A DNA stretch of 34,072 bases from Alphaproteobacteria bacterium. Its GTDB lineage: Bacteria; Pseudomonadota; Alphaproteobacteria; Rickettsiales; JABCZZ01. This document shows, one piece after another, positions 1 to 8,080 of this stretch. The notes below the pieces were generated by a model. That model was not told where the DNA came from. It saw nothing but the letters and a program-made list of their open reading frames with translations, and ran no database searches. The stretch lies in the NCBI GenBank assembly GCA_013289445.1, contig JABCZZ010000017.1, positions 1-34,072 on the forward strand, in the 5' to 3' direction. Numbering within the stretch: the stretch's first letter is position 1; each line of letters opens with the position of its first letter. The translations under genes and the position numbers were made by a program.

Positions 1-1
1 T

Positions 2-1342
2 GGCAAAACTTCGGGTCCAGCCAAGCACCTTGCCTACGGCTACCTTGCCGCCGATTTCGGCGGGCTGGTCTTGTGCGCCAAAAAGGAGGAACGCCGCCAG
101 TGGCAGCAATGGGCTGCCGACTGTAACCGCACCGATGACCTTGTCATCGTGGACAGCACCGGCAAATGGAGGTTCAATTTCCTCGATTGGGAGGCCAGCC
201 GCCCGGACGCCAGCGGCGGGCTGACGATTAACATCGTCTCCATTCTGGACGAAATTGCCGGGGCAATTGCCAGCTCCGCAGGTAAGGACGAAACCGGAGG
301 CGGGGCAAACAAGTTTTGGGAGGACGCCCTGCACCACATGAACACCAATTTGGTGGACCTGCCGGTCTTTGCCGGACTCCAAGTTTCGCTCCCCCTCATG
401 CGCTCCATCGTCAATTCCGCACCCCAAAGCATGGCCCAGCTTGCAGACGCCCAGTGGCAGGAATCCAGCGTGTGCGCCCAAACGCTGGCCGAGGCGGAAA
501 AGGCCACGGCCAAAGCGTCCGACGATGTCCGCTCCGATTTTGAGGAATGCAAGCAATACTGGTTGCAGGAGTTCCCCGTCCTGTCAGAGAAAACCCGCAG
601 CATCATCACCCTGTCGTTTTCGATGCTGGTTCGCCCGCTCATCACCCGCCCGCTCAGGAAGCTCTTTTCCACGGACACGAACATCAAGCCGGAGGACGCT
701 TTCAACGGGAAGATTATCATCGTGGATCTTCCCGTGCAGGATTTCCGGCTGGCGGGCAAAGTTGCCAGCCTTGCATGGAAATACTGCTTTCAGGTGGCCG
801 TCTTGAGACGGACGCCCCCGACCCAACCGGACACATATTTGCGTCCGGTTTTTTTATGGGCGGATGAAGCCCACAATTTCGTGACCGACTTTGACGCCGA
901 GTTTCAGGCCGTCGCCCGTTCCGCCGGCGGATGCACTGTTTACCTCACCCAAAACCGCGAGAGCTACCGGCGCGTTTTGGGAAACAGTGACGCCGTGGAC
1001 TCCCTGCTTGGAAACTTGCAGGCCAAGTTTTTCTGCCAGAACAGCGGAGAGACAAACGAATGGGCGGCAAAACTTTTGGGCGAACGCTACATTGACATCA
1101 CTAGCACCAACGTCGGAAGAGGCGGGACAGAAGGCCAAAGCGCATCGTCCGGCGTCTCGCGCAGCGAGCAGCGCCGCTATTTTGTCGAGCCAGCACGTTT
1201 TACGACGCTCAAGCGCGGCGGCGCAAACCACAATTTCCAAGTCGAGTCCATTGTCTATAACGGCGGCCACCGTTTCCCGACAGGCGCACCCGGCAAGGAA
1301 GAATTGCTCCCCTACAAAATGATCACATTCAACCAGAAATAA
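2..1342 (+). CDS. TraG/TraD-like conjugative coupling ATPase (5' end outside window)
   Basis: The reading frame is open from base 2, so the gene begins upstream and only about 446 C-terminal residues are visible. The first visible residues are GKTSGP, the end of a Walker A loop. A Walker B segment FLWADEAHNF follows at about residues 284-293, then a TQNRESY segment typical of the TraG/TraD/VirD4 'TraM recognition' ATPase domain. Proteins of this family are inner-membrane ATPases that deliver relaxosome DNA to a type IV secretion channel. The internal TTG at 71 is not the real start because the Walker A lies before it. The next gene starts 3 bases after the stop, so the two are probably co-translated. 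No relaxase or mating-channel gene is visible, so self-transfer cannot be judged here. The family call is fairly secure; the exact subfamily is not. Confidence 0.8.
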   Translation, partial: GKTSGPAKHLAYGYLAADFGGLVLCAKKEERRQWQQWAADCNRTDDLVIVDSTGKWRFNFLDWEASRPDASGGLTINIVSILDEIAGAIASSAGKDETGGGANKFWEDALHHMNTNLVDLPVFAGLQVSLPLMRSIVNSAPQSMAQLADAQWQESSVCAQTLAEAEKATAKASDDVRSDFEECKQYWLQEFPVLSEKTRSIITLSFSMLVRPLITRPLRKLFSTDTNIKPEDAFNGKIIIVDLPVQDFRLAGKVASLAWKYCFQVAVLRRTPPTQPDTYLRPVFLWADEAHNFVTDFDAEFQAVARSAGGCTVYLTQNRESYRRVLGNSDAVDSLLGNLQAKFFCQNSGETNEWAAKLLGERYIDITSTNVGRGGTEGQSASSGVSRSEQRRYFVEPARFTTLKRGGANHNFQVESIVYNGGHRFPTGAPGKEELLPYKMITFNQK

Positions 1343-1345
1343 ATT

Positions 1346-2101
1346 ATGCCAAACGAAAATCAGGATTTTTTAGACATGACATGGATGGAAAAAATAAACT
1401 TCGTCCGCGCATTCTCGCGGTTTCCGGCCATCACCGTCATGGTGTTCATCCGGCGAAAAATCGGATTTCGTATGATGAATCCGACGTGGCTAATCATCTT
1501 GGCGATTATCATGTTGCTGACTCCGGTGATTTTCAAAGCCGCCGCCGCACCGTTCGGTTTCCTCATGGTGATCTACGCCCTGGCATTGCTAGGGCTTGGA
1601 TTTTTTCAACGCTGGCAACGCTGGCAGGAATTGTGCAACGGTGAACGCTGGCACACTTACAGCCCCGGTATTTCATACCTTGAAGCCTTGCCATTGCCGC
1701 CGTTTTTCAGATCGCACGGGCGCGTCGGACGCTTCCTTGACCCTGCCGCCGTTGCCATCGTCGCGCTGCTAGTCGGCATAATTTTGTCGCACGGTCTTGG
1801 CTTGTGGCTATTGCTCTCCGCTTTTTTCCTCTATGTGCATGAGCAGGATGCCTATCAAGCGCAGCTAAACCGCGACCTTGACACGCTCGACGGCTTGGTT
1901 GCCGCCGAGGTGCAGGCCGAAACCGTCAAACATTTTGAGGGCAAGCAGCCGGAGGAACAGCGCAGCATTGAGGAAACGGCGGGCATCCCCACCGGCCTTG
2001 CGCCCGACATCCACAGGCAGGTTGAATTGCGCCGCGCCAAGCAGCGCAAGCCCGCGCCCGATAATCTTGCGCCGGAGACGCCAGAAGGCCGTGCGTCGTA
2101 A
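1346..2101 (+). CDS. Multi-pass membrane protein paired with coupling ATPase
   Basis: The protein has 251 residues. Four hydrophobic segments are visible at about residues 47-63, 67-87, 133-149 and 151-165, followed by a charged cytoplasmic-type tail of about 85 residues rich in Glu, Arg and Ala. I do not recognise the family. The start lies 3 bases after the stop of the coupling ATPase, so the two are in one transcript and the protein may anchor or assist that ATPase, which is inference from position. Base composition is GC-rich like the upstream gene and unlike the AT-rich gene that follows. It belongs to the element backbone. Confidence 0.65.
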   Translation: MPNENQDFLDMTWMEKINFVRAFSRFPAITVMVFIRRKIGFRMMNPTWLIILAIIMLLTPVIFKAAAAPFGFLMVIYALALLGLGFFQRWQRWQELCNGERWHTYSPGISYLEALPLPPFFRSHGRVGRFLDPAAVAIVALLVGIILSHGLGLWLLLSAFFLYVHEQDAYQAQLNRDLDTLDGLVAAEVQAETVKHFEGKQPEEQRSIEETAGIPTGLAPDIHRQVELRRAKQRKPAPDNLAPETPEGRAS

Positions 2102-2147
2102 TTTTTGCGCAATGTGCGATATTGAGGCGTTGTTGGTTATTAAAGTT

Positions 2148-2837
2148 ATGCCCAAAAAAGAACTAAAGCCATTGAAAATGGATTCTCCTGAAAAATTCAG
2201 GGGCTTCATCCGTAAGTTGTGGGATGAATTATATTGGGCAAATTTTTACTATGAAATTTTGGTTGAGGTGTCTCGACTCTGTGAGGAGCATAGCAAAGCT
2301 GCCAATTTATCGCCGGTTTTCTGGACATACACTTTACGAGCGCATTATCAGACTGCGATGGTCTATTTGCATCGAATTTACGACCAAAATAAAGAAAGTT
2401 TTAACCTTCACCGATTCCTCCTTACAGTTCGGGAAAACCGAGAGGTATTCGACTCGGCAAACGTCCGCAAGAGGCGTGAAAGCGATCCCCATGTGGATGA
2501 TTTAATGGGAGCCATTGGAACCCTTGATCTTGTGCAGCTTAATAATGATATTCAGTTTTCGAGTAATGAGAATCCAGAAGTGAAAAATCTCAATGCGTGG
2601 CGTGACCGTGTCACTTTTCATAATGACGAGAGAGAATTGTTCAATCAGAAGCGGTTTGAAGATGAAAATCCGCTGCCCAACATTGGCCTGCTTATTGAAA
2701 AGGGATTTGAAATACTGAATCGCTACTCCCAATATTTCGATACAACTGTTTACAGCAAAGGTTGTCGTGACTGGAAAGACATGAAATTTGTCTTTGAGGC
2801 GTTGGTGCATTATCAGTCTAATCGCCTCCATAAATAA
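2148..2837 (+). CDS. HEPN/AbiU2-like protein, putative RNase or toxin
   Basis: The open frame runs from 1878, but its first part is a shadow of the preceding gene. Plausible starts are ATG at 2112, 2148 or 2178; none has a good ribosome binding site, and I chose 2148 (229 aa). The protein is mostly helical, with an aromatic segment (SPVFWTYTLRAHYQTAMVYLH) and a later WRDRVTFHND segment. Arg152 and His158 form the R-x5-H arrangement expected of HEPN nucleases (R-x4-6-H). The general look matches the AbiU2-type HEPN family seen in abortive infection genes. The gene is clearly more AT-rich than its neighbours, so it is probably recently acquired cargo. No antitoxin gene is adjacent. The HEPN assignment is by eye and moderate; the RNase activity is inference. 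Confidence 0.5.
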   Translation: MPKKELKPLKMDSPEKFRGFIRKLWDELYWANFYYEILVEVSRLCEEHSKAANLSPVFWTYTLRAHYQTAMVYLHRIYDQNKESFNLHRFLLTVRENREVFDSANVRKRRESDPHVDDLMGAIGTLDLVQLNNDIQFSSNENPEVKNLNAWRDRVTFHNDERELFNQKRFEDENPLPNIGLLIEKGFEILNRYSQYFDTTVYSKGCRDWKDMKFVFEALVHYQSNRLHK

Positions 2838-3040
2838 TATTGCCGGTAACGCCACGCGGCCTTTCTGATTGGCACGTTGAAGTCCCCGCCCGTCCGCGCA
2901 ATCAGAAAATCGGTTCCCCCTGAAGGTTGCCCCCAATTTACAGATTTGCCCGGTTCGCTTCGCCCCGGCTGAAAGGGACTTCTCTTTTGTGCCATCAGGC
3001 CGCGATTGGCGCAGCCCGAAACCTAAAAAGGAGACTTTCA

Positions 3041-3250
3041 ATGACTGAATCTACAAACGAACAACCCGTTTCCAAGACACCGACTCACATTGCTTACCAT
3101 GTTCGCAACCGCGAAGGCGGCAAAGGATTCTGGACACGCATCGGCAGTGCTTGGGCGCACAAAGACGGCAACGGCTTCAACATCCAGCTTGAATCCGCCC
3201 CGATAGATGGACACATCACCCTACGAATTGCTTCTGAAAAAACCAAATAA
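3041..3250 (+). CDS. Small conserved mobile-element protein (69 aa)
   Basis: The start at 3041 has a strong ribosome binding site (AAGGAG about 8 bases upstream), so the longer open frame from 2927 is not used. The 69-residue product has a polar N-terminal tail, then THIAYHVRNREGGKGFWTRI, GSAWAHKDGNGFNIQL and a hydrophobic end HITLRIAS, consistent with a small beta-rich fold. I know similar short proteins only as uncharacterised genes of plasmids and integrative elements and assign no function. It is GC-rich backbone, flanked on both sides by AT-rich cargo genes, and is followed at once by a perfect hairpin (3256-3283), so it may be transcribed as a short unit. Confidence 0.65.
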   Translation: MTESTNEQPVSKTPTHIAYHVRNREGGKGFWTRIGSAWAHKDGNGFNIQLESAPIDGHITLRIASEKTK

Positions 3251-3255
3251 CCCAC

Positions 3256-3283
3256 TTAGGGCGGGCAGCAATGCCCGCCCTAA
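3256..3283 (+). terminator. Perfect 12-bp hairpin with GCAA loop after the 69-aa gene
   Basis: TTAGGGCGGGCA (3256-3267) and TGCCCGCCCTAA (3272-3283) are exact reverse complements around a GCAA loop, which is a GNRA tetraloop. The hairpin starts 5 bases after the stop codon at 3250. There is no T-run on the plus side, so a classical intrinsic terminator is not certain; it could also protect the 3' end of the mRNA. Read on the minus strand it is followed by a T-rich stretch. The ATG at 3271 lies within this structure, which argues against its use as a start codon. Confidence 0.55.
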
Positions 3284-3357
3284 ATGCCCACAACACTATA
3301 GACACTAAAACAATATCCTCTAAAATCCTGTCATCTATCGGATTAGACAAACAACCA

Positions 3358-4446
3358 ATGGATTATAGGTTAACCATGGATCAGCAGGTTCGTATGAAAG
3401 ATGATGAAGGGCGTTCTCGGCTGGAGCAATTAGCCGAAGAATGGGTTCATAATTATCTCCAAGGCAATGGAATTAGTAAACATTCCCAAATGAGTCGCCT
3501 TATCCAAAAGGTCTCAGAACGAGCCACTGACTATACGTTAAAAAATGGCTGTCATCCAGAAACTCTGAAGACAGAGCTTCACCAAGCGTGTGATTTAATA
3601 TCCTACATTCGTGCGACCGCAAATGCACAATATGTCAGTCACAGTATGGAATTGGCAAAATGGATTGTAAGCGTGCCCGAAGGAACCGAACCCGATCCTA
3701 AGCATTTGGCTGCTAGAGCGGAACTTGAAGGCCGTGTCTGGAGACATTATGATCCAATAAGAGCTTTCGAGGAAGGATTAAACTCATCTGAATCTGTTGC
3801 AGTAAATGCCGACGAATTAGAAGAATACATTAAGGAATATATTACTCATAAATGGCTACGAAGCACTTTTCTGGAGTGGGTCTTTATAGATGCGTTGATT
3901 TACAGTGAAATCATTGCATTTGGTGATGCCATAAAATTAAATGCTCCCGGCCCATCAGACTTTCTAGGAAATAAAGCATACTTTACAAGCAAAGGTAAAT
4001 TAAAGGCCATTTTAGAGGCCGAGCTATACAATAAATTAGCGTGGAGCGCTGGGAAATTATTTATTCCACCGCTATTGGCCTGTGGCTGTTTTTATTTAGC
4101 TTCACTCACAAATATCACTGGATTGTTGATTGCAGGGTTTATTATCGGTGCCCCTTGGCTTTTAATCGTGTCTTTGAAACTTGTGAGGTCGGCTCTAAGT
4201 TATATTCTTTCATTATTTGGTAAGAGACCTGATAATATAATCACTCCTTTTGAAGCCAATGTGCGGCTCTGGTCAAAGATGAAAGATGTATATTTATTAT
4301 TGAAAGGCAATATTCTTAACCCACAGTTAATACGGGATGAATTGATAAAAACAAAAACTGAAGGAGCTGTCTGGAAAAACTCCATATATGCACTCATCGG
4401 TCTCATTATAGCACGTAATCCGGAAACGTGGATTATTGAATACTAA
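3358..4446 (+). CDS. Unknown protein with central membrane hairpin
   Basis: The open frame starts at 3271, but that ATG sits inside a perfect hairpin. ATG at 3358 (362 aa), 3376 or 3394 is more likely; none has a clear ribosome binding site. The first 230 residues are charged and helical with no motif I recognise. Two hydrophobic segments follow at about 233-254 and 257-277, then a soluble C-terminal part of about 80 residues. The gene is AT-rich, stands alone between GC-rich backbone genes, and lies on an element carrying other defence-like cargo. A membrane-anchored effector is therefore possible, but this rests on context only. I do not recognise the family. Confidence 0.55.
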   Translation: MDYRLTMDQQVRMKDDEGRSRLEQLAEEWVHNYLQGNGISKHSQMSRLIQKVSERATDYTLKNGCHPETLKTELHQACDLISYIRATANAQYVSHSMELAKWIVSVPEGTEPDPKHLAARAELEGRVWRHYDPIRAFEEGLNSSESVAVNADELEEYIKEYITHKWLRSTFLEWVFIDALIYSEIIAFGDAIKLNAPGPSDFLGNKAYFTSKGKLKAILEAELYNKLAWSAGKLFIPPLLACGCFYLASLTNITGLLIAGFIIGAPWLLIVSLKLVRSALSYILSLFGKRPDNIITPFEANVRLWSKMKDVYLLLKGNILNPQLIRDELIKTKTEGAVWKNSIYALIGLIIARNPETWIIEY

Positions 4447-4966
4447 GCATGGCGACACCCTAATTACCGGGTAACGCCAATTTAGAAAGCGGCGGCAGAC
4501 TGACGACCTTTGCTGCTCCGGCTGCCTACGCTGGCAAAATCGCAGACTGCCGCCGGGGAGGTTGCCTGACTCCGCCAATTCCTGCCGTTTCCATTCCGCT
4601 CCATCGTCGCGCCCCCCGCGATCCGCTCCGCTGGCTCGCGCTTTCATTCCGCTGCATTCCACGTCCTGAATTGTGGAGACAGGCCGGATGAATCGCCTCT
4701 GTCATGCCTCATGCAGTTGCCATGAGCCACGCCAGTTTCGCCCGCTGACGCGGATATGGTTTGAAAAAATTCTTGCCGTTTTCAGGTCTTTTTCCCGCTG
4801 CGCTCCCTTCTGCTTGTTTCGCTCTGTCGCCCTCACCAGTCCGCTTCGCAGGGGGCCGGGCGTGGTTCCTCCTGAAGGCGACCTCCACTGGCCGCCCTGC
4901 TTCACGGCCTTTTACGGTTGAAGGGCGACAGACCGAAACCGAACAGCAGAACACAAAAAAAAGACC
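4447..4966. other. 520-bp GC-rich non-coding spacer with inverted repeat
   Basis: No convincing gene is present. CGGCGGCAG (4490-4498) and CTGCCGCCG (4547-4555) form a 9-bp inverted repeat around a GC-rich 48-base segment. The short frames here have low-complexity Arg/Pro/Cys-rich translations and no ribosome binding sites. Just after the cargo gene's stop the spacer has CCGGGTAACGCCA (from 4468), and a nearly identical CCGGTAACGCCA occurs just after the other cargo gene (from about 2849). The phrase CCTGAAGG follows GGTTCC in both spacers. The region may hold a structured RNA or the untranslated leader of the gene at 4967. Confidence 0.4.
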
Positions 4967-5347
4967 ATGAAAACTAAATCACAAAATCAAAAATCGGGAC
5001 TCAAGAGCCGACCCGAACAGCTTAACACAAAGCAGTTGCCGAAGATTGACTTGGCATTGCGCCGCGCTAATCGCGCATTGAAAACGGAAAACTTGCTGGC
5101 GTTGCTCCGCAGTCAGACGCCGACCTTCTTTGAGTTTGCCGAGGTTGTGGGCAAGTGGGTTTGGGTTCAGTTTGACGGGAAACAGCCCGCCACCGTCACC
5201 AGCGTTTTATCAGAGCTTGGTTTCCATTGGAACAACACCCGCAAGGCGTGGCAGCATCCGTGCGGCACGGCCCCGGTTGAAGCCGCGACGTATGACCCAC
5301 GTAGGCGGTATGGCAGCTACTTCGCTGCTGATGTTAAACCCACTTGA
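4967..5347 (+). CDS. Small backbone protein with C-terminal W-rich domain
   Basis: The protein has 126 residues. The first 45 are basic and polar (Lys, Gln, Arg), probably flexible or nucleic-acid-contacting. The second half has the pattern GKWVWVQFDGK, VLSELGFHWNNTRKAWQHPC. This resembles a small domain found in many uncharacterised mobile-element proteins, in which a 'W-V-x-G-D' strand is followed by 'L-x-x-x-G-F-x-W-x-x-x-x-x-x-W'. Its function is unknown to me. The next gene begins 14 bases downstream with its own good ribosome binding site, so the two form a small operon that ends at the terminator at 5778-5809. Confidence 0.65.
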   Translation: MKTKSQNQKSGLKSRPEQLNTKQLPKIDLALRRANRALKTENLLALLRSQTPTFFEFAEVVGKWVWVQFDGKQPATVTSVLSELGFHWNNTRKAWQHPCGTAPVEAATYDPRRRYGSYFAADVKPT

Positions 5348-5361
5348 AAGGAGTCCTTTTT

Positions 5362-5757
5362 ATGAACGACAATCAAAACCCATTCGGCGAAGTCATTTAC
5401 GCCTACACCCGCTCGCAGGCCGTTGCAGACGGCTTTCAGGTTGAAGTCACCAAGACCGCGCAGGAGGCGGGCATCAGGTTTCCGGTGTTTCTCACGCGCA
5501 CGGCGTTTGACGCTTACGTGACCGTGCCCCCAAACGTGACCGGCCAGGACGAAGCCGGACGGCTTTGGGATATTGTCTGGATGCTCCGCTTTGCCATCCG
5601 CAAGGCGCAGCCCGGACAAGCCCGCCTGCCGTTTGCGCTCTACGTTCGCAACTACAACCGCCAACCACGTCTCGTTAAGCTGATCGCCGCTTGCGGCGCA
5701 CTCGACATTGACGACCCGCAGCCTGCCATCACGATAATGATGCCGGACGAGGATTGA
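5362..5757 (+). CDS. DUF6573-like conserved element protein
   Basis: The start is ATG 5362, preceded by AAAGGAG about 9 bases upstream; the frame's earlier ATG at 5344 overlaps the previous gene's end and is rejected. The 131-residue product opens with NPFGEVIYAYTRSQAVADG and contains EAGIRFPVFLTRTAFDAYV and DEAGRLWDIVWMLRFAI. These are hallmarks of a widespread uncharacterised family (DUF6573) on plasmids and integrative elements, often near conjugation genes. The biochemical role is unknown. It is the last gene of a two-gene unit; an intrinsic terminator follows about 20 bases after the stop. Confidence 0.75.
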   Translation: MNDNQNPFGEVIYAYTRSQAVADGFQVEVTKTAQEAGIRFPVFLTRTAFDAYVTVPPNVTGQDEAGRLWDIVWMLRFAIRKAQPGQARLPFALYVRNYNRQPRLVKLIAACGALDIDDPQPAITIMMPDED

Positions 5758-5777
5758 CTGCCCTCACCACCATGCGC

Positions 5778-5809
5778 CCGGCTGGACTGAAAACGGTTCA
5801 GCCGGTTTT
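5778..5809 (+). terminator. Intrinsic terminator after DUF6573 gene
   Basis: CCGGCTGGACTG (5778-5789) pairs with CGGTTCAGCCGG (5794-5805) over 12 base pairs, including two G-U wobbles, with an AAAA loop. Four T residues follow directly. It lies 21 bases after the stop of the upstream gene and separates the backbone pair from the PHP-ATPase cargo module. Confidence 0.7.
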
Positions 5810-5936
5810 GCCATGTTGGGGACTCCGCTGCCGTCCCCAAACCCCGCCGCCAGAGGCATCGCCTCTGGACTCCATTCATCCGCTCGCGCTGGCCTTAACT
5901 CTTACGCGCCCTTTCCGGCCATCCCCCAATGGAGTG

Positions 5937-5966
5937 TTGACTTTTCTTGCGAATCTGATGCAATAA
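5937..5966 (+). promoter_or_regulatory. Candidate sigma70-type promoter of the PHP-ATPase module
   Basis: TTGACT (5937-5942) is followed after 18 bases by CAATAA (5961-5966); TAAAAT at 5964-5969 is an alternative -10 at longer spacing. It lies about 70 bases before the start codon at 6038, where composition changes from GC-rich to AT-rich. The -35 is good and the -10 weak. Confidence 0.35.
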
Positions 5967-6037
5967 AATCCGAAGAGCTATGCGCCCATTTTAAACATTC
6001 GGTCGAATCGCTGACACCGAATAAACCTTAGTCGGAA

Positions 6038-8080
6038 ATGAAAAAAATTGACCTGCATCTCCATACCAAACCTGCGCCGGGCAAAGACGCGCACTTTGTT
6101 TTTGATGCTTCAAAATTTGAGCAGTATACAAAAGCCCTATCCATAGATGCCGTTGCGATAACGAACCATAACCTATTCGATAAAACACAGTTTGCGGAAA
6201 TCACGAAGAAACTAACGAACACGGTCGTTTTTCCGGGCATAGAGCTCGATTTCGAAGGGGGGCACTTATTATTAATCGCTGACACCACAGCCTTTGCTGA
6301 TTTTGCAACTAAGTGTGACCTTATTCCAAACGAGCTTAAAAAAGGGGCCTTCATAACCATTGGCACATTGAAAAGTATATTTGGCGATTTGCACCAATAT
6401 TTACTGATACCGCATTACGATAAAAATCCCAAAATTAAACAAACAGTGCTCGACCAGTTAAGAGAATATATTTTTGCGGGAGAGGTCGCGAGCCCTAAGA
6501 AATTTAATCGCATCATAAAGGAGAGGGAATCGCTCACTCCAGTTCTATTCAGCGACGCCAGGATCAGTACCAACCTTGATATTGATGCGCACCAAGGCAG
6601 GCATACCTTTATACAAACTAAAGCCGTTTCACTCGCTAATCTTAAGCTCGCCTTACAGGACAAAAACAAAGTCTTTTTATCGAATACCGGCAAGCGCGAC
6701 TTCTTCCAGGTATTTCAAGACGGGCAAGAATTATCCAATGGGTTAAATGTTGTTTTGGGCGGGCGGTCATCCGGCAAGACGTTTTTTCTCGATAGGCTTA
6801 ACAAAGCTTTCAACCCAGACGGCAAGTCAATAAAGTACATCAGACAATTTGATTTGGTTAGGGAAGACGAGGATAAGTTCAATGAACTCGTGGAGAAAGA
6901 AAAAAGTGAAGTTCGCGAAAACTATTTGGAAGAATTTCAGACCGTTGTGGCAGATGCTATCGCCATAGACCGGCGCGGCACGAATCACAAGCTCGAAAAA
7001 TATATTGAAACGTTGGTGGAATTTGCGTCAAATGAAAAACTGCACGACGAATATTCAAATGCAGCATTGTTTAAGGAGACTCCGTTCCGCTTAAGATATG
7101 ACACTGATTTAGAAAAGCTGATCAAGGCGACAAGAGTCCTGCTTGAAACCGATTCGTACAAACAAGTCGTAAATAAATACCTCCCGGAGGCTAATTTAAG
7201 GCAGTTATTGGCTGATCTTGAAACTCGATACAGAGCAATTACAGAAGAAAGATTGAAGCAGAGCTGGGTGAACGAGGTCATTGAAACTATAAGCCAAAAA
7301 CTAAAGCAAAAAACAGCCAGCCCGAATATTCAGTATAATGAAATCGCTTTTTATGACGTCAACATCGAAAGGGAAAAGGTCAAAAGATTTAACGCGATAG
7401 GATATGCCATAAAGAAGTCGAAAATTGTCGACGAGAATCCGTCCCTTGGCAAATTTAAAATACAAGCGCTCGCTGGTGAGTTTGAGGGCGCAGGTGAGTT
7501 GGTAAGTGAAAGCCGAAGAAAGCTCAGCTTCGCCCAGGCCTTTAGACAGTATGCTTCTCCGATCAATTTCCTGGAAGAACTAAAGGCTATGTCCGGCCTA
7601 GAGAAGTCAGAGCTTTATAGATACTTTTGCAAAGTCACGTACCATGTTTTAAATCAATACGGAAAGAAGGTTTCAGGCGGCGAGAGGGCAGAATTTAACC
7701 TGCTCAAGGCATTGCGGGATGCGCGACAGTACGAAATGTTGCTGGTTGACGAACCTGAATCATCCTTCGACAATCTGTTCCTAAAAGATAATGTAAATAA
7801 GGAAATAAAAGACCTGTCGGCGGAACTGCCGGTCGTTGTTGTGACACACAATAGTACTGTTGGGATGCTAATGTATCCAAGCTACATTATATATGCACAG
7901 AGGACGATTGTGGACAGTACAGACGAGTACAGGATTTTTTCTGGCTCCCCCGGCGATAAAGAACTTAAAACTGCCGATGGCGACGCGATAAATAGTCACG
8001 GCGTTTTAATGGATACCCTAGAGGCTGGAGAGAAGGCATATGACACCAGAAGAGATTTATACAAGGGATTTAAAAACTAA
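6038..8080 (+). CDS. PHP-domain/ABC-type ATPase fusion (TrlF-like), putative defence protein
   Basis: The protein has 680 residues. The first 200 form a PHP metallo-phosphoesterase domain with visible metal-ligand motifs: HLHT (7-10), NHN around His44, PGIEL with Glu69, His76, His126, and a late D/H pair near 173-185. PHP domains hydrolyse phosphoester bonds. The rest is an SMC/ABC-type ATPase: Walker A GGRSSGKT (241-248), a long helical insertion, the ABC signature SGGE (546-549), Walker B LLVDEPESS (Asp571, Glu572) and a switch histidine (His604 in VTHNS). This architecture matches proteins annotated as TrlF-family ATPases, in the same general style as the ATPase-plus-nuclease defence proteins RloC, PrrC and Septu. 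The gene is AT-rich cargo and overlaps, or abuts, the small partner gene at 8040. The domains are clear; an anti-phage role is inference. Confidence 0.8.
   Translation: MKKIDLHLHTKPAPGKDAHFVFDASKFEQYTKALSIDAVAITNHNLFDKTQFAEITKKLTNTVVFPGIELDFEGGHLLLIADTTAFADFATKCDLIPNELKKGAFITIGTLKSIFGDLHQYLLIPHYDKNPKIKQTVLDQLREYIFAGEVASPKKFNRIIKERESLTPVLFSDARISTNLDIDAHQGRHTFIQTKAVSLANLKLALQDKNKVFLSNTGKRDFFQVFQDGQELSNGLNVVLGGRSSGKTFFLDRLNKAFNPDGKSIKYIRQFDLVREDEDKFNELVEKEKSEVRENYLEEFQTVVADAIAIDRRGTNHKLEKYIETLVEFASNEKLHDEYSNAALFKETPFRLRYDTDLEKLIKATRVLLETDSYKQVVNKYLPEANLRQLLADLETRYRAITEERLKQSWVNEVIETISQKLKQKTASPNIQYNEIAFYDVNIEREKVKRFNAIGYAIKKSKIVDENPSLGKFKIQALAGEFEGAGELVSESRRKLSFAQAFRQYASPINFLEELKAMSGLEKSELYRYFCKVTYHVLNQYGKKVSGGERAEFNLLKALRDARQYEMLLVDEPESSFDNLFLKDNVNKEIKDLSAELPVVVVTHNSTVGMLMYPSYIIYAQRTIVDSTDEYRIFSGSPGDKELKTADGDAINSHGVLMDTLEAGEKAYDTRRDLYKGFKN

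Noticed and set aside
40..759. 239-residue minus-strand frame opposite the coupling ATPase
   Set aside because: Antisense to an ATPase with clear Walker motifs.
1878..2147. N-terminal extension of the HEPN-like gene
   Set aside because: Low-complexity Arg/Pro/Ser translation overlapping the upstream membrane-protein gene; a shadow in another frame.
4673..4970. Short plus-strand frames in the 4447-4966 spacer
   Set aside because: Cys/Arg/Pro-rich translations, no ribosome binding site, no recognisable pattern.
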